From Thiotrichaceae bacterium (GTDB lineage Bacteria; Pseudomonadota; Gammaproteobacteria; Thiotrichales; Thiotrichaceae), in assembly GCA_027083815.1 (NCBI GenBank), contig JALWMR010000175.1:1-38645 (forward strand): a stretch of 38,645 nucleotides of DNA, in the 5' to 3' direction. Position numbers and translations under genes: made by a program. Each line of letters starts with the position of its first letter. The stretch's first letter is position 1. The notes under the pieces were generated by a model. The model was not told the origin of the DNA, did not search any database, and was given only the letters and a program-made list of their open reading frames with translations. Below are positions 17,230 through 25,925 of this stretch, in pieces.

Positions 17230-18057
17230 ATGCCCCAAATAATACTCGTTGATAATGGCTCACTCCGCCCTGAGGCAACCTTGCAGCTCAGAGTAATAGC
17301 TCAAAAGCTCGCTGACAGTATTGGCCATGATGTTGCGCCAGTTTCGCTTAATCATGCTGATAACATTCCACCCGAGCTGCTAAACAAGCAACCCGCGCAT
17401 ACCTTTAAAGCATTTTTACAAAAATCACTTGATGCGGGTCAGCGTGATTTTATTGTACTTCCCTTGTTTTTCGGTGTGAGCAAAGCCGTTAGTCAGTTGA
17501 TTCCAGAAATCATCAATGCGTTGCAAAAAACTTATACAGACATCAATGTATCACTTGCTGATGTGATTTTTCCCCTGCCTGATGGAGAGCCGCTTTTAAG
17601 CGATATTCTTTTCGAGAATATACAAAATACTGCAAAGGAACATCAGCTAGCATTACAAAATATTGTATTGGTCGATCATGGCTCGCCCTCCCCCAAGGTT
17701 ACAGCAGTTCGAAATCATTTAACCAAATCTATCAAAAGCTGTTTACCGGCAAAGTCAAGTATTAGTCAGGCAGCGATGGAACGACGCAAGGAAAAAGAAT
17801 ACGACTTTAATGGCGAGTTACTGGAAAACTGGCTGAGACAAAAAGCGCAGTCAGGAGAAACGCAGGCGATTGTTGCGCTATTATTTTTTCTACCGGGAAA
17901 ACACGCTGGCAAAGGCGGGGACATCAAGACAATTTGTGACAGGGTGATGAAGGACTTCCCTGGTTTCAAAATTGCAATCACTGAATTGATTGGCGCTCAC
18001 CCAAAATTACTCGATATTTTACAATCACGCTTTCAAACAGTTTTAGATGAACAGTAA
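17230..18057 (+). CDS. Two-domain CbiX-type chelatase (sirohydrochlorin chelatase family)
   Basis: 275 aa from the ATG at 17230 (AAAAGGAA upstream; the track's TTG at 17188 has no ribosome site). It has two tandem CbiX-like domains. The C-terminal domain keeps both expected histidine motifs, VDHGSPSP and LPGKHAGKGGDI. The N-terminal domain begins VDNGSLRPEAT, where Asn replaces the His, and its second position reads FFGVSKAVSQLIPE with no His, so it looks catalytically dead. The family inserts Co or Fe into sirohydrochlorin; sirohaem would serve sulfite reductases in a sulfur oxidiser. The metal cannot be told from sequence. Confidence 0.8.
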   Translation: MPQIILVDNGSLRPEATLQLRVIAQKLADSIGHDVAPVSLNHADNIPPELLNKQPAHTFKAFLQKSLDAGQRDFIVLPLFFGVSKAVSQLIPEIINALQKTYTDINVSLADVIFPLPDGEPLLSDILFENIQNTAKEHQLALQNIVLVDHGSPSPKVTAVRNHLTKSIKSCLPAKSSISQAAMERRKEKEYDFNGELLENWLRQKAQSGETQAIVALLFFLPGKHAGKGGDIKTICDRVMKDFPGFKIAITELIGAHPKLLDILQSRFQTVLDEQ

Positions 18058-18067
18058 GCAGTAATAG

Positions 18068-18104
18068 GGAGAAAAGCCATAAAAAGGTGGGGGGTGTACT
18101 TTTT
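18068..18104 (-). repeat. Dispersed C-rich intergenic repeat, copy e (inverted)
   Basis: Plus strand GGAGAAAAGCCATAAAAAGG then TGGGGGGTGTACTTTTT. It lies between the converging ends of the CbiX and TetR genes, so here it is not upstream of any gene. Confidence 0.85.
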
Positions 18105-18109
18105 AAAGC

Positions 18110-18871
18110 TTATTTTTCTAATTTTTGATGGCAAGGTTGTGCTTCATCCAGACAAATTGCCCGATAAATCAATTGCAGACACTTATCGGCATAGGCATCA
18201 ATCGTTTCTTCGGGGTTTCGATATTTCCAGGGCTTTAAATAACGCTCCTGTATTAGTGAAAGCGCCATCGTTGCCACAAATTCGGCCTTGTGGCAGGCAT
18301 CATCGCAATGATCGGTGTCTTTTATCAGTTTTCCAATTAGCGTTTCCAGTTCTTTTACCTGAATCAGTTCAATTTTTAACGAGCCTTCCTGATCTGCACT
18401 GGGCAGGCTTTTTGTTTCAAAATAAAGAAAATAAAACCAGGGCTGCATAATGGTCGATGCATAGAGATAACCGCGCATCAATGACTGTAGCGCCTGTAAA
18501 GGGTCATCAAACTCACGTGAGTCTTCCACTAATTCTGCACAGACCAGCGCAACAACATCTTTTATCATTATTGCAATCGCTTCCTTGCTGGAGATACTGG
18601 AATAAAGCCCGCCCATGCTAAGCCCGGTTTCGGTTGATAAATCACGTAATGACATTGCCTGAAAACCGATTTTGGGTGTCATCTGAAAGGTTGCCGAAAA
18701 AATCTTTTGCAGGTTTTTAATGGCAAACTTCTCTTTGCTAAGCCGAATCTTATCCCTGTTTCTTTCAAAAATAAGGGCATATAAATTATCCCCCTGATAA
18801 GGAAAAGAAGCCTTAAAGTCTGTAAACAGGGGCGGTTGAAGAGAGTGAATTTTTTGAGCTGAAACCGACAA
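18110..18871 (-). CDS. TetR-family repressor, probably of fadE
   Basis: 253 aa from a TTG start with AAGAGG 9 nt upstream. An N-terminal extension of about 60 residues precedes the helix-turn-helix MSLRDLSTETGLSMGGLYSS and SSKEAI (about residues 73-98), the standard TetR pattern. The C-terminal ligand domain is unassigned. It is divergent from fadE and separated from it by MITE copy 3 and the fadE promoter/operator. By analogy with PsrA-like and TetR-type FadR proteins it may respond to acyl-CoA. The TTG start is uncertain; no later ATG would keep the whole DNA-binding domain. Confidence 0.82.
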   Translation of the reverse strand: MSVSAQKIHSLQPPLFTDFKASFPYQGDNLYALIFERNRDKIRLSKEKFAIKNLQKIFSATFQMTPKIGFQAMSLRDLSTETGLSMGGLYSSISSKEAIAIMIKDVVALVCAELVEDSREFDDPLQALQSLMRGYLYASTIMQPWFYFLYFETKSLPSADQEGSLKIELIQVKELETLIGKLIKDTDHCDDACHKAEFVATMALSLIQERYLKPWKYRNPEETIDAYADKCLQLIYRAICLDEAQPCHQKLEK

Positions 18872-18900
18872 GGAACAAAACCTCTTATAAAAGACTTATA

Positions 18901-18975
18901 GAGACCGTTGCACAAAAGATATGACGGATAAATATTGCTTAATTTTCTCTCGCCATACGCTCATACAAAGGCCTC
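18901..18975 (-). mobile_element. MITE-like element, copy 3 (75-bp minimal form)
   Basis: The left end GAGACCGTTGCACAAAAGAT is the right end of copy 1 in reverse. The right end (CTCTCGCCATACGCTC, then ATACAAAGGCCTC) is the copy 1 left end in reverse, slightly decayed. The whole centre is deleted. Flanks TTATA / TTATG are a near-perfect 5-bp repeat. It lies between the TetR gene and the fadE promoter. Confidence 0.82.
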
Positions 18976-18988
18976 TTATGATTAATTC

Positions 18989-19035
18989 TTGACACAATCA
19001 TACTACTAGTTTAAATTAAAAGCGAGCGTTCGCTC
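18989..19035 (+). promoter_or_regulatory. fadE promoter with overlapping palindromic operator
   Basis: TTGACA (18989-18994), 17-bp spacer, TAAATT (19012-19017). The perfect palindrome GAGCG-TT-CGCTC (19024-19035) sits at the expected transcription start, where a bound repressor would block initiation. GAGCGnnCGCTC-like sites are common for TetR regulators, and the neighbouring TetR gene is the obvious candidate. It lies about 68 bp before the fadE ATG. Confidence 0.75.
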
Positions 19036-19102
19036 TTTTTTGTTTTTAATAAACAATAATCGGGTAACGCATGACTATTTTAAGACCATCAGGAACATTC
19101 CG

Positions 19103-21571
19103 ATGATAAATCTCATTCTTATTCTTCTGGCACTGGGTTGCATAACCTTGTTTGCTTTTCGTGGTAGCTCAATAAAAACAGCGGCTATTACACTCGGTTT
19201 ACTTACACTTGGCGCGCTATTATTTTCAGCTCACTGGTTAACGCTGGCACTACTGGCTTTGTTCACCATCGTATCCCTGATTTTTGCAATACCTTCATTG
19301 CGTATTAAATGGGTGTCCCGCCCTGCCCTGGCTATGGTTCGCAAGATTCTGCCGCCCATATCAAACACCGAAAAAGAAGCGATTGATGCCGGTAGCGTCT
19401 GGTGGGATGGCGAAATTTTTAGTGGCAAACCAGACTGGCACAAACTGCTTGATGCACCTGTGCCAACCCTGTCAGCCGAGGAACAGGCCTTTCTTGATGG
19501 CCCAGTTGAAGAGCTATGCAAAATGTCGGATAGCTGGAAAATTAATCACGACTGGAATGTCATCCCACCCCATATCATTGATTATGTCTGCCAGAGTGGT
19601 TTTCTGGGCATGATTATCCCAAAAAAATACGGTGGTCTGGAACTATCCGAAGTAGCCCAGTCACAAGTGTTGTTAAAGCTCACCAATAGCGGCGGCGGTA
19701 TTACTTATCTGGTCGGTGTACCCAATTCATTAGGCCCTGGCGAGCTATTGTTAAAATACGGCACCGACGATCAAAAAGATTACTACCTGCCCCGTCTTGC
19801 CAAGGGTGAAGAAATCCCCTGTTTTGCCCTTACCGGCCCAACGGCTGGATCAGATGCAACTTCAATTCCTGATGTAGGCGTGGTATGCAAAGGAAAGTGG
19901 CAGGGCAAAGAAGTGCTGGGGATGAAACTTACCTTCTCCAAACGCTATATCACACTGGCGCCGATTGCCACCTTGATCGGCCTGGCGTTTCGTTTGCAAG
20001 ACCCGGACGGTTTAATCGGCGATGTCAAAGATTATGGCATTACCTGCGCCCTGATCCCGCGAAGCACACCGGGGCTTGATATTGGCAGACGACATTTACC
20101 GATTGGCGATGCTTTTCTAAACGGGCCAATTAAGGGCAATGAGATTTTTGTACCGCTGGATACCATTATCGGCGGCCCTGAAATGGCAGGAAAAGGCTGG
20201 CGGATGCTGGTCAACTGCTTATCGGTTGGTCGTGCGATTACCCTGCCCACATCGGCTGTTGCGGTAAGCAAACGCTGTGCACTTGGCACCAGTGCCTATG
20301 CCAATTTACGCAGTCAGTTTGGTGTCAATATTGCCAAATTCGAGGGCATACAAAAGCCTTTGGCGCGCATTGCAGGCTTAAGTTACATTATTGATGCAGC
20401 ACGTATCCATACCATTCAGTCCATCGTAGATGGTGAGAAGCCCAGCGTTGCATCGGCTATCCTAAAATATCACTGTACCGAAATGGCACGCCAGTGTTTG
20501 CTGGATGCCATGGATATTCACGCGGGCAAAGCCGTGGTAAAAGGGCCAAAGAATTATATTGCCAATATGTACGAGTCCATCCCGGTCGCCATTACCGTTG
20601 AAGGCGCCAATATACTCACTCGTAACCTGATGATCTTTGGTCAGGGGGCAATTCGCTCTCACCCCTTTATCCTGAAAGAAATGGAGCTGGCACAGGCACC
20701 CGACAACGCAGCAACACTGGATGCCTTTGACAAAACACTCAGTGCCCATCTTGGCTTTGGGATGCGTAATTTCACCCGCTCGCTACTGATTGGGCTGGGC
20801 TTGCCGCTATACGGCTCAAACCGCAAGGCCGCCAAGCCTGATCGTGAACGCTATTATCAACAGATTGATCGGCTAAGTAGTGTATTTGCTCTGGTGGCGG
20901 ATATGTCAATGCTCAGCCTGGGTGCCAAACTGAAATTTAAAGAAAGTTTATCTGCCCGTTTGGGTGATTTGCTCAGCACCCTGTTTTTGGCAAGCATGGT
21001 GCTTAAACACCACAAAGATAACGACTATGCCAATGATGAATGGCCAATTGTAAAGTGGTCGCTGGATCACTTGCTAAGTGAATACCAGATTGCCTTTGAT
21101 GAATTAATGACCAATTACCCAAACAGAATGCTGGCGGGCATAATTAAATTTGCCGCATTCCCGATTGGCAGGCGTTTTAAAGCACCCCTGGACAGTCTGG
21201 AAAAAGAAGTCGTCGATATCATCAGCCAGGATTCAGGCGCCCGATCACGCTTAACCCGAGGCCCTTATATGGGGCTGGGTGAAAACAACCCGCTGGCTGA
21301 GGTCAATCAGATTTTTGTGGAAAGCCTAGAGCTCAAACCCTTGCAACAAAAAATGCGTGAGGCAATCAAGGCGGGTACCTTGCCCAAGCTGGCAGGCGAT
21401 GCCCTGATCGACGCGGCACTGGAAGAAAAAATCATCAATCAGGACGAAGCAGGGAAGTTGTATAGCTTCCAGAAGCGTTTAATGTCGGTGATCCATGTTG
21501 ATGACTTTGATGAGTCCGAACTGGTGCGTGTGCCGTATCAAGAAGAGCAGGAATGGCGTGAAGCAAGTTAG
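19103..21571 (+). CDS. fadE: Acyl-CoA dehydrogenase, FadE type
   Basis: First step of fatty-acid beta-oxidation: FAD-dependent oxidation of acyl-CoA to trans-2-enoyl-CoA. From the ATG at 19103 (AGGAA upstream) it is 822 aa, like E. coli FadE (814); the track's TTG start adds 21 residues. Two to three N-terminal hydrophobic segments (about 1-70) suggest membrane association. An acyl-CoA dehydrogenase body follows, with CFALTGPTAGSDATSIPDVG as the FAD/substrate loop, and a long FadE-specific C-terminal domain (DUF1974-like). Expression is probably repressed by the divergent TetR protein. Confidence 0.93.
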   Translation: MINLILILLALGCITLFAFRGSSIKTAAITLGLLTLGALLFSAHWLTLALLALFTIVSLIFAIPSLRIKWVSRPALAMVRKILPPISNTEKEAIDAGSVWWDGEIFSGKPDWHKLLDAPVPTLSAEEQAFLDGPVEELCKMSDSWKINHDWNVIPPHIIDYVCQSGFLGMIIPKKYGGLELSEVAQSQVLLKLTNSGGGITYLVGVPNSLGPGELLLKYGTDDQKDYYLPRLAKGEEIPCFALTGPTAGSDATSIPDVGVVCKGKWQGKEVLGMKLTFSKRYITLAPIATLIGLAFRLQDPDGLIGDVKDYGITCALIPRSTPGLDIGRRHLPIGDAFLNGPIKGNEIFVPLDTIIGGPEMAGKGWRMLVNCLSVGRAITLPTSAVAVSKRCALGTSAYANLRSQFGVNIAKFEGIQKPLARIAGLSYIIDAARIHTIQSIVDGEKPSVASAILKYHCTEMARQCLLDAMDIHAGKAVVKGPKNYIANMYESIPVAITVEGANILTRNLMIFGQGAIRSHPFILKEMELAQAPDNAATLDAFDKTLSAHLGFGMRNFTRSLLIGLGLPLYGSNRKAAKPDRERYYQQIDRLSSVFALVADMSMLSLGAKLKFKESLSARLGDLLSTLFLASMVLKHHKDNDYANDEWPIVKWSLDHLLSEYQIAFDELMTNYPNRMLAGIIKFAAFPIGRRFKAPLDSLEKEVVDIISQDSGARSRLTRGPYMGLGENNPLAEVNQIFVESLELKPLQQKMREAIKAGTLPKLAGDALIDAALEEKIINQDEAGKLYSFQKRLMSVIHVDDFDESELVRVPYQEEQEWREAS

Positions 21572-21606
21572 GAGCCTGTCCAGGAATAGAGAAACTGCTG
21601 CAAATT

Positions 21607-21636
21607 CCAGGAGCCTGTTCTCAAACAGGCTCCTGG
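21607..21636. repeat. Long perfect hairpin after fadE
   Basis: CCAGGAGCCTGTT / AACAGGCTCCTGG, 13-bp perfect stem with CTCA loop, 36 bp after the fadE stop. No T tract follows on either strand, so it is not a clear intrinsic terminator; it may stabilise the 3' end. A partial copy, AGGAGCCTGT, lies just upstream at about 21570. Confidence 0.7.
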
Positions 21637-21727
21637 AAAACTCAGCTTAGGGTTATCCTAAGCAGATACATTGCCTTTTTAACCAGGTTTGCCAGCAAAA
21701 AGCTTAATAAAGACTAAAATATATACT

Positions 21728-21763
21728 AAAAAGTACACCCCCCCACTTTTTTGCCCTTTTCCC
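21728..21763 (+). repeat. Dispersed C-rich intergenic repeat, copy f
   Basis: AAAAAGTACACCCCCCCACT6GCCC then TTTTCCC. It ends 67 bp before the FadN-type gene, same orientation. The 258-bp gap between fadE and this gene also holds the hairpin at 21607-21636. Confidence 0.85.
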
Positions 21764-21829
21764 TGCCTAAGCACTATCAGTCAGATTAAAGAGCAGAAAA
21801 CAAGGGAATAACCAAGGAGAAAAATAAGC

Positions 21830-24217
21830 ATGAAGGGAAAGATACCTGTCATGAAACGCGTGGCGATACTGGGCGCGGGCGTCATGGGCGCGCAGATCGC
21901 CGCTCATTTTGCCAATGCCGGCATAGCCTCTTACCTGTTTGACTTACCCGCAGAGGGCAAAGATCCCAGTGCCACTGCGCGTGCTGCCATAAAAGCACTG
22001 GCAAAACAAAAGCCGGAGCCGTTAGCCCTTGGCAGTTTTGCAAAACTTATTACCCCGTGCAATTACGATGATGATCTGGAAAAACTGAAAGAGTGCGATC
22101 TGGTGATAGAGGTTATTGCCGAGCGCGCCGACTGGAAACATGATCTGTATAAAAAGATCGCGCCCTATTTAAGCGATGCCACAATTCTTGCCACCAACAC
22201 CTCGGGTATTTCTATCTCGGTATTGGCAGAAGGCGTGCCCGATTCGCTTAAAGATCGCTTTTTGGGCGTCCATTTCTTTAATCCACCGCGCTATATGCCA
22301 CTGGTTGAGATTATTGCCCACCAGGGAACCCGTCCTGAAATCATGGATGATATGGAAACTTTTTTGGTGAGCACCCTTGGTAAAGGCGTGGTACGTGCCA
22401 AAGACACCACCAACTTCATTGCCAATCGCATTGGTATTTTCTCCATTCTGGTGACCCTCTATCACGCAGAGCAGCTAGGGCTTAATTTTGAAACCATAGA
22501 TGAACTCACTGGCAAGAAACTGGGGCGCCCCAAAAGTGCCACCCTGCGAACGGCTGATGTAGTGGGTCTGGATACCATGCGCCACGTGATACAGGGCATT
22601 ATCGACAACCTCAAAGATGACCCCTGGTCTAAGCTGTTTAAAATTCCTGAATGGCTGGATACGCTGGTGGATAGCGGCTCTCTGGGTGCAAAAACAAAGA
22701 TTGGTGTTTACAAAAAGGAAGGCAAGGAAATTCTGGTGTTTGAGCCTAAAGACGGCTCCTATCGCAAACGCAAAGTTAAAATTCCGCGCAAGGTTGAAAA
22801 GGTCATTAAAGATTTCAGAAACCCCGACCGCCTTGCCAATCTGCGTGCTATCAATGACCCGCATGCACAGTTTCTTTGGGCGATTCATCGCGATGTCTGG
22901 CATTACTGTGCTTACCTGCTTGAACAAATTGCCGATAATGCCCGCGATGTCGATATGGCAATCCGCTGGGGCTTTGGCTGGAAACAGGGGCCTTTTGAAA
23001 TATGGCAACAGGCGGGCTGGAGCAAAATCGCCGGCCTTATTAAGGAAGATATAGAGGCAGGCAAAACGCCCAGCGACCTCCCCCTGCCCGACTGGGTGTT
23101 TGACATTGATGCGGTGCACACCGAAGCAGGCTCCTGGTCTGCCAGTGAAAACACCTATAAAGCACCCTCTAATTTACCCGTTTACCAGCGCCAGCTTTGG
23201 CCAGAAACGGTCATCGGTGCCAAAACGCCGGAGTACAAAACACTATTTGAAAATGAGGCAGCCCGCTTTTGGGTATTTAAAAATGGAATTGATGAGGATA
23301 TTGGCATCCTCAGTTTTAAAACCAAAATGCACACCATTAGCGACCCCGTTCTGTCCAGTATTAATCAGGCGCTTGACTATGCCGAAAAAGAACTGCGCGG
23401 CATGGTTATCTGGCACCCTGATGCGCCCTTTAGTGCTGGTGCAGATTTAAAATCGTTTATGCCGGTTGCCATGAAAAGCATGTTGCCGGGCAATAATGGT
23501 CTGGATGAACTGCTTGAGCGCTTTCAAAACACCTGTATTCGCACCCGCAAATCGACGATTCCGGTCGTTTCTGGTGTCCAGGGGCTGGCATTGGGCGGCG
23601 GTTGCGAATTAATGATGCAAACTGACCGCGCCGTAGCAGCACTGGAAAGTTATATCGGCCTGGTTGAAGTGGGGGTTGGACTAATTCCTGCGGGTAGCGG
23701 TTGTATGGAATTTGCCCGTCGCGCCAGTGTTGCATCCAAAGGAAAAGATGTTTTCGAGCATATCAAAAATGCCTTTGAAACCATTGGCATGGGAAAAGTT
23801 GCCACCAGTGCCTACCAGGCAAAAGACATGGGTTTCTTGCGTGAAACGGACATTGTAGTGATGAATAAAGATGAAGTACTTAGCACCGCCATTGCACAGG
23901 TTCGGGCTTTGGATGCCGCTAACTATCGACCTCAGCCAGAGCAGACCATCCGCGCTGGCGGGCGCGCCGCTATAGCCAATATCAAGGCAGCCATGGTCAA
24001 TATGCACGCGGGTCAATTTATTTCAGACTACGATATGAAAATTGGTAATTATGTTGCTGAAGCGCTTTGCGGTGGTGATGTAGATGAAGGCACAGAACTG
24101 CCCGAATCATGGTATTTGCAACGCGAACGGGAAGGCTTCCGCAGCCTGCTTAAAAATCCAAAAACACATATGCGCGTCAAGCACATGCTGGACACCGGCA
24201 AACCGCTACGTAACTAG
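21830..24217 (+). CDS. 3-hydroxyacyl-CoA dehydrogenase / enoyl-CoA hydratase fusion (FadN-type order)
   Basis: 795 aa bifunctional beta-oxidation enzyme. The NAD-binding domain comes first (AILGAGVMGAQIAAHFANAG, about residues 12-31), then the dehydrogenase C-terminal domains. The enoyl-CoA hydratase/crotonase domain is last (about 495-720), with oxyanion segments FSAGADLKSF and GLALGGGCELMMQTD and the VGVGLIPAGSG loop. This order is the reverse of E. coli FadB/FadJ and matches FadN-like proteins (about 790 aa). AAGGAG lies 10 nt before the ATG. The thiolase follows after 13 bp. Confidence 0.92.
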   Translation: MKGKIPVMKRVAILGAGVMGAQIAAHFANAGIASYLFDLPAEGKDPSATARAAIKALAKQKPEPLALGSFAKLITPCNYDDDLEKLKECDLVIEVIAERADWKHDLYKKIAPYLSDATILATNTSGISISVLAEGVPDSLKDRFLGVHFFNPPRYMPLVEIIAHQGTRPEIMDDMETFLVSTLGKGVVRAKDTTNFIANRIGIFSILVTLYHAEQLGLNFETIDELTGKKLGRPKSATLRTADVVGLDTMRHVIQGIIDNLKDDPWSKLFKIPEWLDTLVDSGSLGAKTKIGVYKKEGKEILVFEPKDGSYRKRKVKIPRKVEKVIKDFRNPDRLANLRAINDPHAQFLWAIHRDVWHYCAYLLEQIADNARDVDMAIRWGFGWKQGPFEIWQQAGWSKIAGLIKEDIEAGKTPSDLPLPDWVFDIDAVHTEAGSWSASENTYKAPSNLPVYQRQLWPETVIGAKTPEYKTLFENEAARFWVFKNGIDEDIGILSFKTKMHTISDPVLSSINQALDYAEKELRGMVIWHPDAPFSAGADLKSFMPVAMKSMLPGNNGLDELLERFQNTCIRTRKSTIPVVSGVQGLALGGGCELMMQTDRAVAALESYIGLVEVGVGLIPAGSGCMEFARRASVASKGKDVFEHIKNAFETIGMGKVATSAYQAKDMGFLRETDIVVMNKDEVLSTAIAQVRALDAANYRPQPEQTIRAGGRAAIANIKAAMVNMHAGQFISDYDMKIGNYVAEALCGGDVDEGTELPESWYLQREREGFRSLLKNPKTHMRVKHMLDTGKPLRN

Positions 24218-24230
24218 GAGAATAATTAAC

Positions 24231-25412
24231 ATGACAGAACAAGCCTATATTGTTGCCGCTCGAAGAACACCTGTTGGTAAAGCACCACGTGGCGTTTTTA
24301 ATAAAACCCGCCCGGATGATTTACTGGTGCATGCCATGCAGGGGGCTATTGCTGATTGCGGTGGCCTAAAAGGAGAGGCTATTGATGATGTGATAGTCGG
24401 CTGCGCCATGCCCGAGGCAGAGCAAGGACTGAATATTGCCCGAATCGCCGCCCTGCTCGCAGGCTTGCCCGAAAGTGTGCCTGGCGTTACGGTGAATCGT
24501 TTTTGTGCCTCCGGCCTGCAAAGTATTGCCAATGCAGCTGACCGGATACGTCTGGGTGAAGCTGATATTGTGATTGCAGGTGGTGTCGAATCAATGAGCA
24601 TGGTGCCCATGATGGGCAATAAAGTGGCCATGAATCCCGCCATTTTTGAAAATGATGAGGTTGCCATAGCCTATGGTATGGGTATTACTGCCGAGAATGT
24701 TGCCAAACAATGGAAGGTCAGCCGAGAAGCACAGGATGAGTTCGCCTTAAACAGTCATCTCAAGGCATTAGCGGCTCAGGATGCCGGACTTTACAGGGAG
24801 ATTTTACCCTATGAAGTGCGTCATCATTTACCCAATGACGATGGCACGGTTCGTATTGCAACAAAACGGGTTGAAGCAGATGAAGGCCCGCGCCGTGACA
24901 GTTCTCTTGAAGGACTTGCCCGCTTGCGTCCTGTATTTGCCGCCAAAGGCAGTGTCACTGCGGGAAACAGCTCGCAAATGAGTGATGGTGCAGGTGCTGT
25001 CGTGTTGATGAGCGAATCTAAAATGAAAGCCCTGAAACTTGAGCCTCTGGCACGATTTGTTGGCTTTAGTGTCGCTGGCGTGCCGCCTGAAATTATGGGT
25101 ATTGGCCCTAAAGAAGCGATTCCAAAGGTGCTGAAGCAAACTGGCATCAACCTGAATGAGATAGACTGGATCGAACTCAATGAAGCCTTTGCCGCACAAG
25201 CGCTGGCGGTTATGCAGGATACCGGACTTGACCCCGACAAGGTCAACCCGCTTGGTGGCGCAATAGCCTGGGGGCATCCATTGGGCGCAACCGGAGCTGT
25301 ACGCACGGCAACGCTGCTACATGGTTTACAGCGAACCGGAGGAAAATACGGCATGGTCACCATGTGTATTGGTACTGGAATGGGAGCTGCGGGCGTTTTT
25401 GAGCGGTGTTAA
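24231..25412 (+). CDS. fadA: Acetyl-CoA acyltransferase (3-ketoacyl-CoA thiolase)
   Basis: Last step of beta-oxidation: CoA-dependent cleavage of 3-ketoacyl-CoA. The nucleophile Cys is in NRFCASGLQSIAN (about Cys92). The C-terminal motifs GGAIAWGHPLGATGAVR and MCIGTGMGAAGVFE carry the catalytic His and second Cys. Length is 393 aa from the ATG at 24231 with AGGAG 10 nt upstream; the track start at 24084 runs into the preceding gene. It forms an operon with the FadN-type gene. Whether it should be called fadA or fadI is not settled by sequence. Confidence 0.93.
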   Translation: MTEQAYIVAARRTPVGKAPRGVFNKTRPDDLLVHAMQGAIADCGGLKGEAIDDVIVGCAMPEAEQGLNIARIAALLAGLPESVPGVTVNRFCASGLQSIANAADRIRLGEADIVIAGGVESMSMVPMMGNKVAMNPAIFENDEVAIAYGMGITAENVAKQWKVSREAQDEFALNSHLKALAAQDAGLYREILPYEVRHHLPNDDGTVRIATKRVEADEGPRRDSSLEGLARLRPVFAAKGSVTAGNSSQMSDGAGAVVLMSESKMKALKLEPLARFVGFSVAGVPPEIMGIGPKEAIPKVLKQTGINLNEIDWIELNEAFAAQALAVMQDTGLDPDKVNPLGGAIAWGHPLGATGAVRTATLLHGLQRTGGKYGMVTMCIGTGMGAAGVFERC

Positions 25413-25577
25413 GCTGATTAACCGAGTTGTCATACTCTGTTATCGAGCCTGTTATTTGGAATAACCAGGTGAAACTCCTTTTCGCAACTGCCTGATTATT
25501 CCTTTTTCGCCCCTTAAGGAAGCTCTGAATAACCTAGATGAAATTCTGCAAGCCTCTAAGGCATCCTTTGGGCTGTC

Positions 25578-25886
25578 TTACTTCGCTCGGTTTAAGGTTT
25601 TATTCTGTTTACTCTTTTGAGCCGCTTCATTAGCGCGTCTTTTGGCTTCTTTATTGGCTATTTCCTGAGCTTTATCTTTCGATTTGTATTCCTTCGGTAG
25701 AATAATAAAAACCAAAGAGTACGCATTTTTAATACGTACCTTTGGTTTGAATGTCCCTTTTATTGTCTTCTCTGTTTCGCCAATATAGCTAAAACCAGCA
25801 CCAGCAAAACGATCCGCCCAGCTGTTTGTATAGATTAGCAATAAAACAAACATTAAAAGGGACTTTGGGAGAGATAGGCATTTCAT
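25578..25886 (-). CDS. Small secreted hypothetical protein
   Basis: I do not recognise the family. From the ATG at 25886 it is 102 aa with a clear signal peptide (MKCLSLPKSLLMFVLLLIYT, cleavage after SWA). A short domain follows with FAGAGFSYIGETEKTIKGTF, then a Lys/Ala-rich tail (KDKAQEIANKEAKRRANEAA) that looks helical. A GTG at 25904 with AAGGT upstream is an alternative start. It lies 22-40 bp after the cysteine-repeat gene on the same strand and is probably cotranscribed. Confidence 0.6.
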   Translation of the reverse strand: MKCLSLPKSLLMFVLLLIYTNSWADRFAGAGFSYIGETEKTIKGTFKPKVRIKNAYSLVFIILPKEYKSKDKAQEIANKEAKRRANEAAQKSKQNKTLNRAK

Positions 25887-25925
25887 TTTTCTAACATCTA
25901 ACACCAGGCTACTTACCTTTTCCTA

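Noticed and set aside
18110-18112. Repeat e supplying the TetR stop codon, as the MITEs do elsewhere
   Set aside because: The TetR stop TAA at 18110-18112 lies outside the repeat, which ends at about 18104.
22475-23119. 214-aa minus-strand ORF inside the FadN-type gene
   Set aside because: Antisense shadow of a strongly conserved gene.
24824-25363. 179-aa minus-strand ORF inside the thiolase
   Set aside because: Antisense shadow; the plus strand carries all thiolase motifs.
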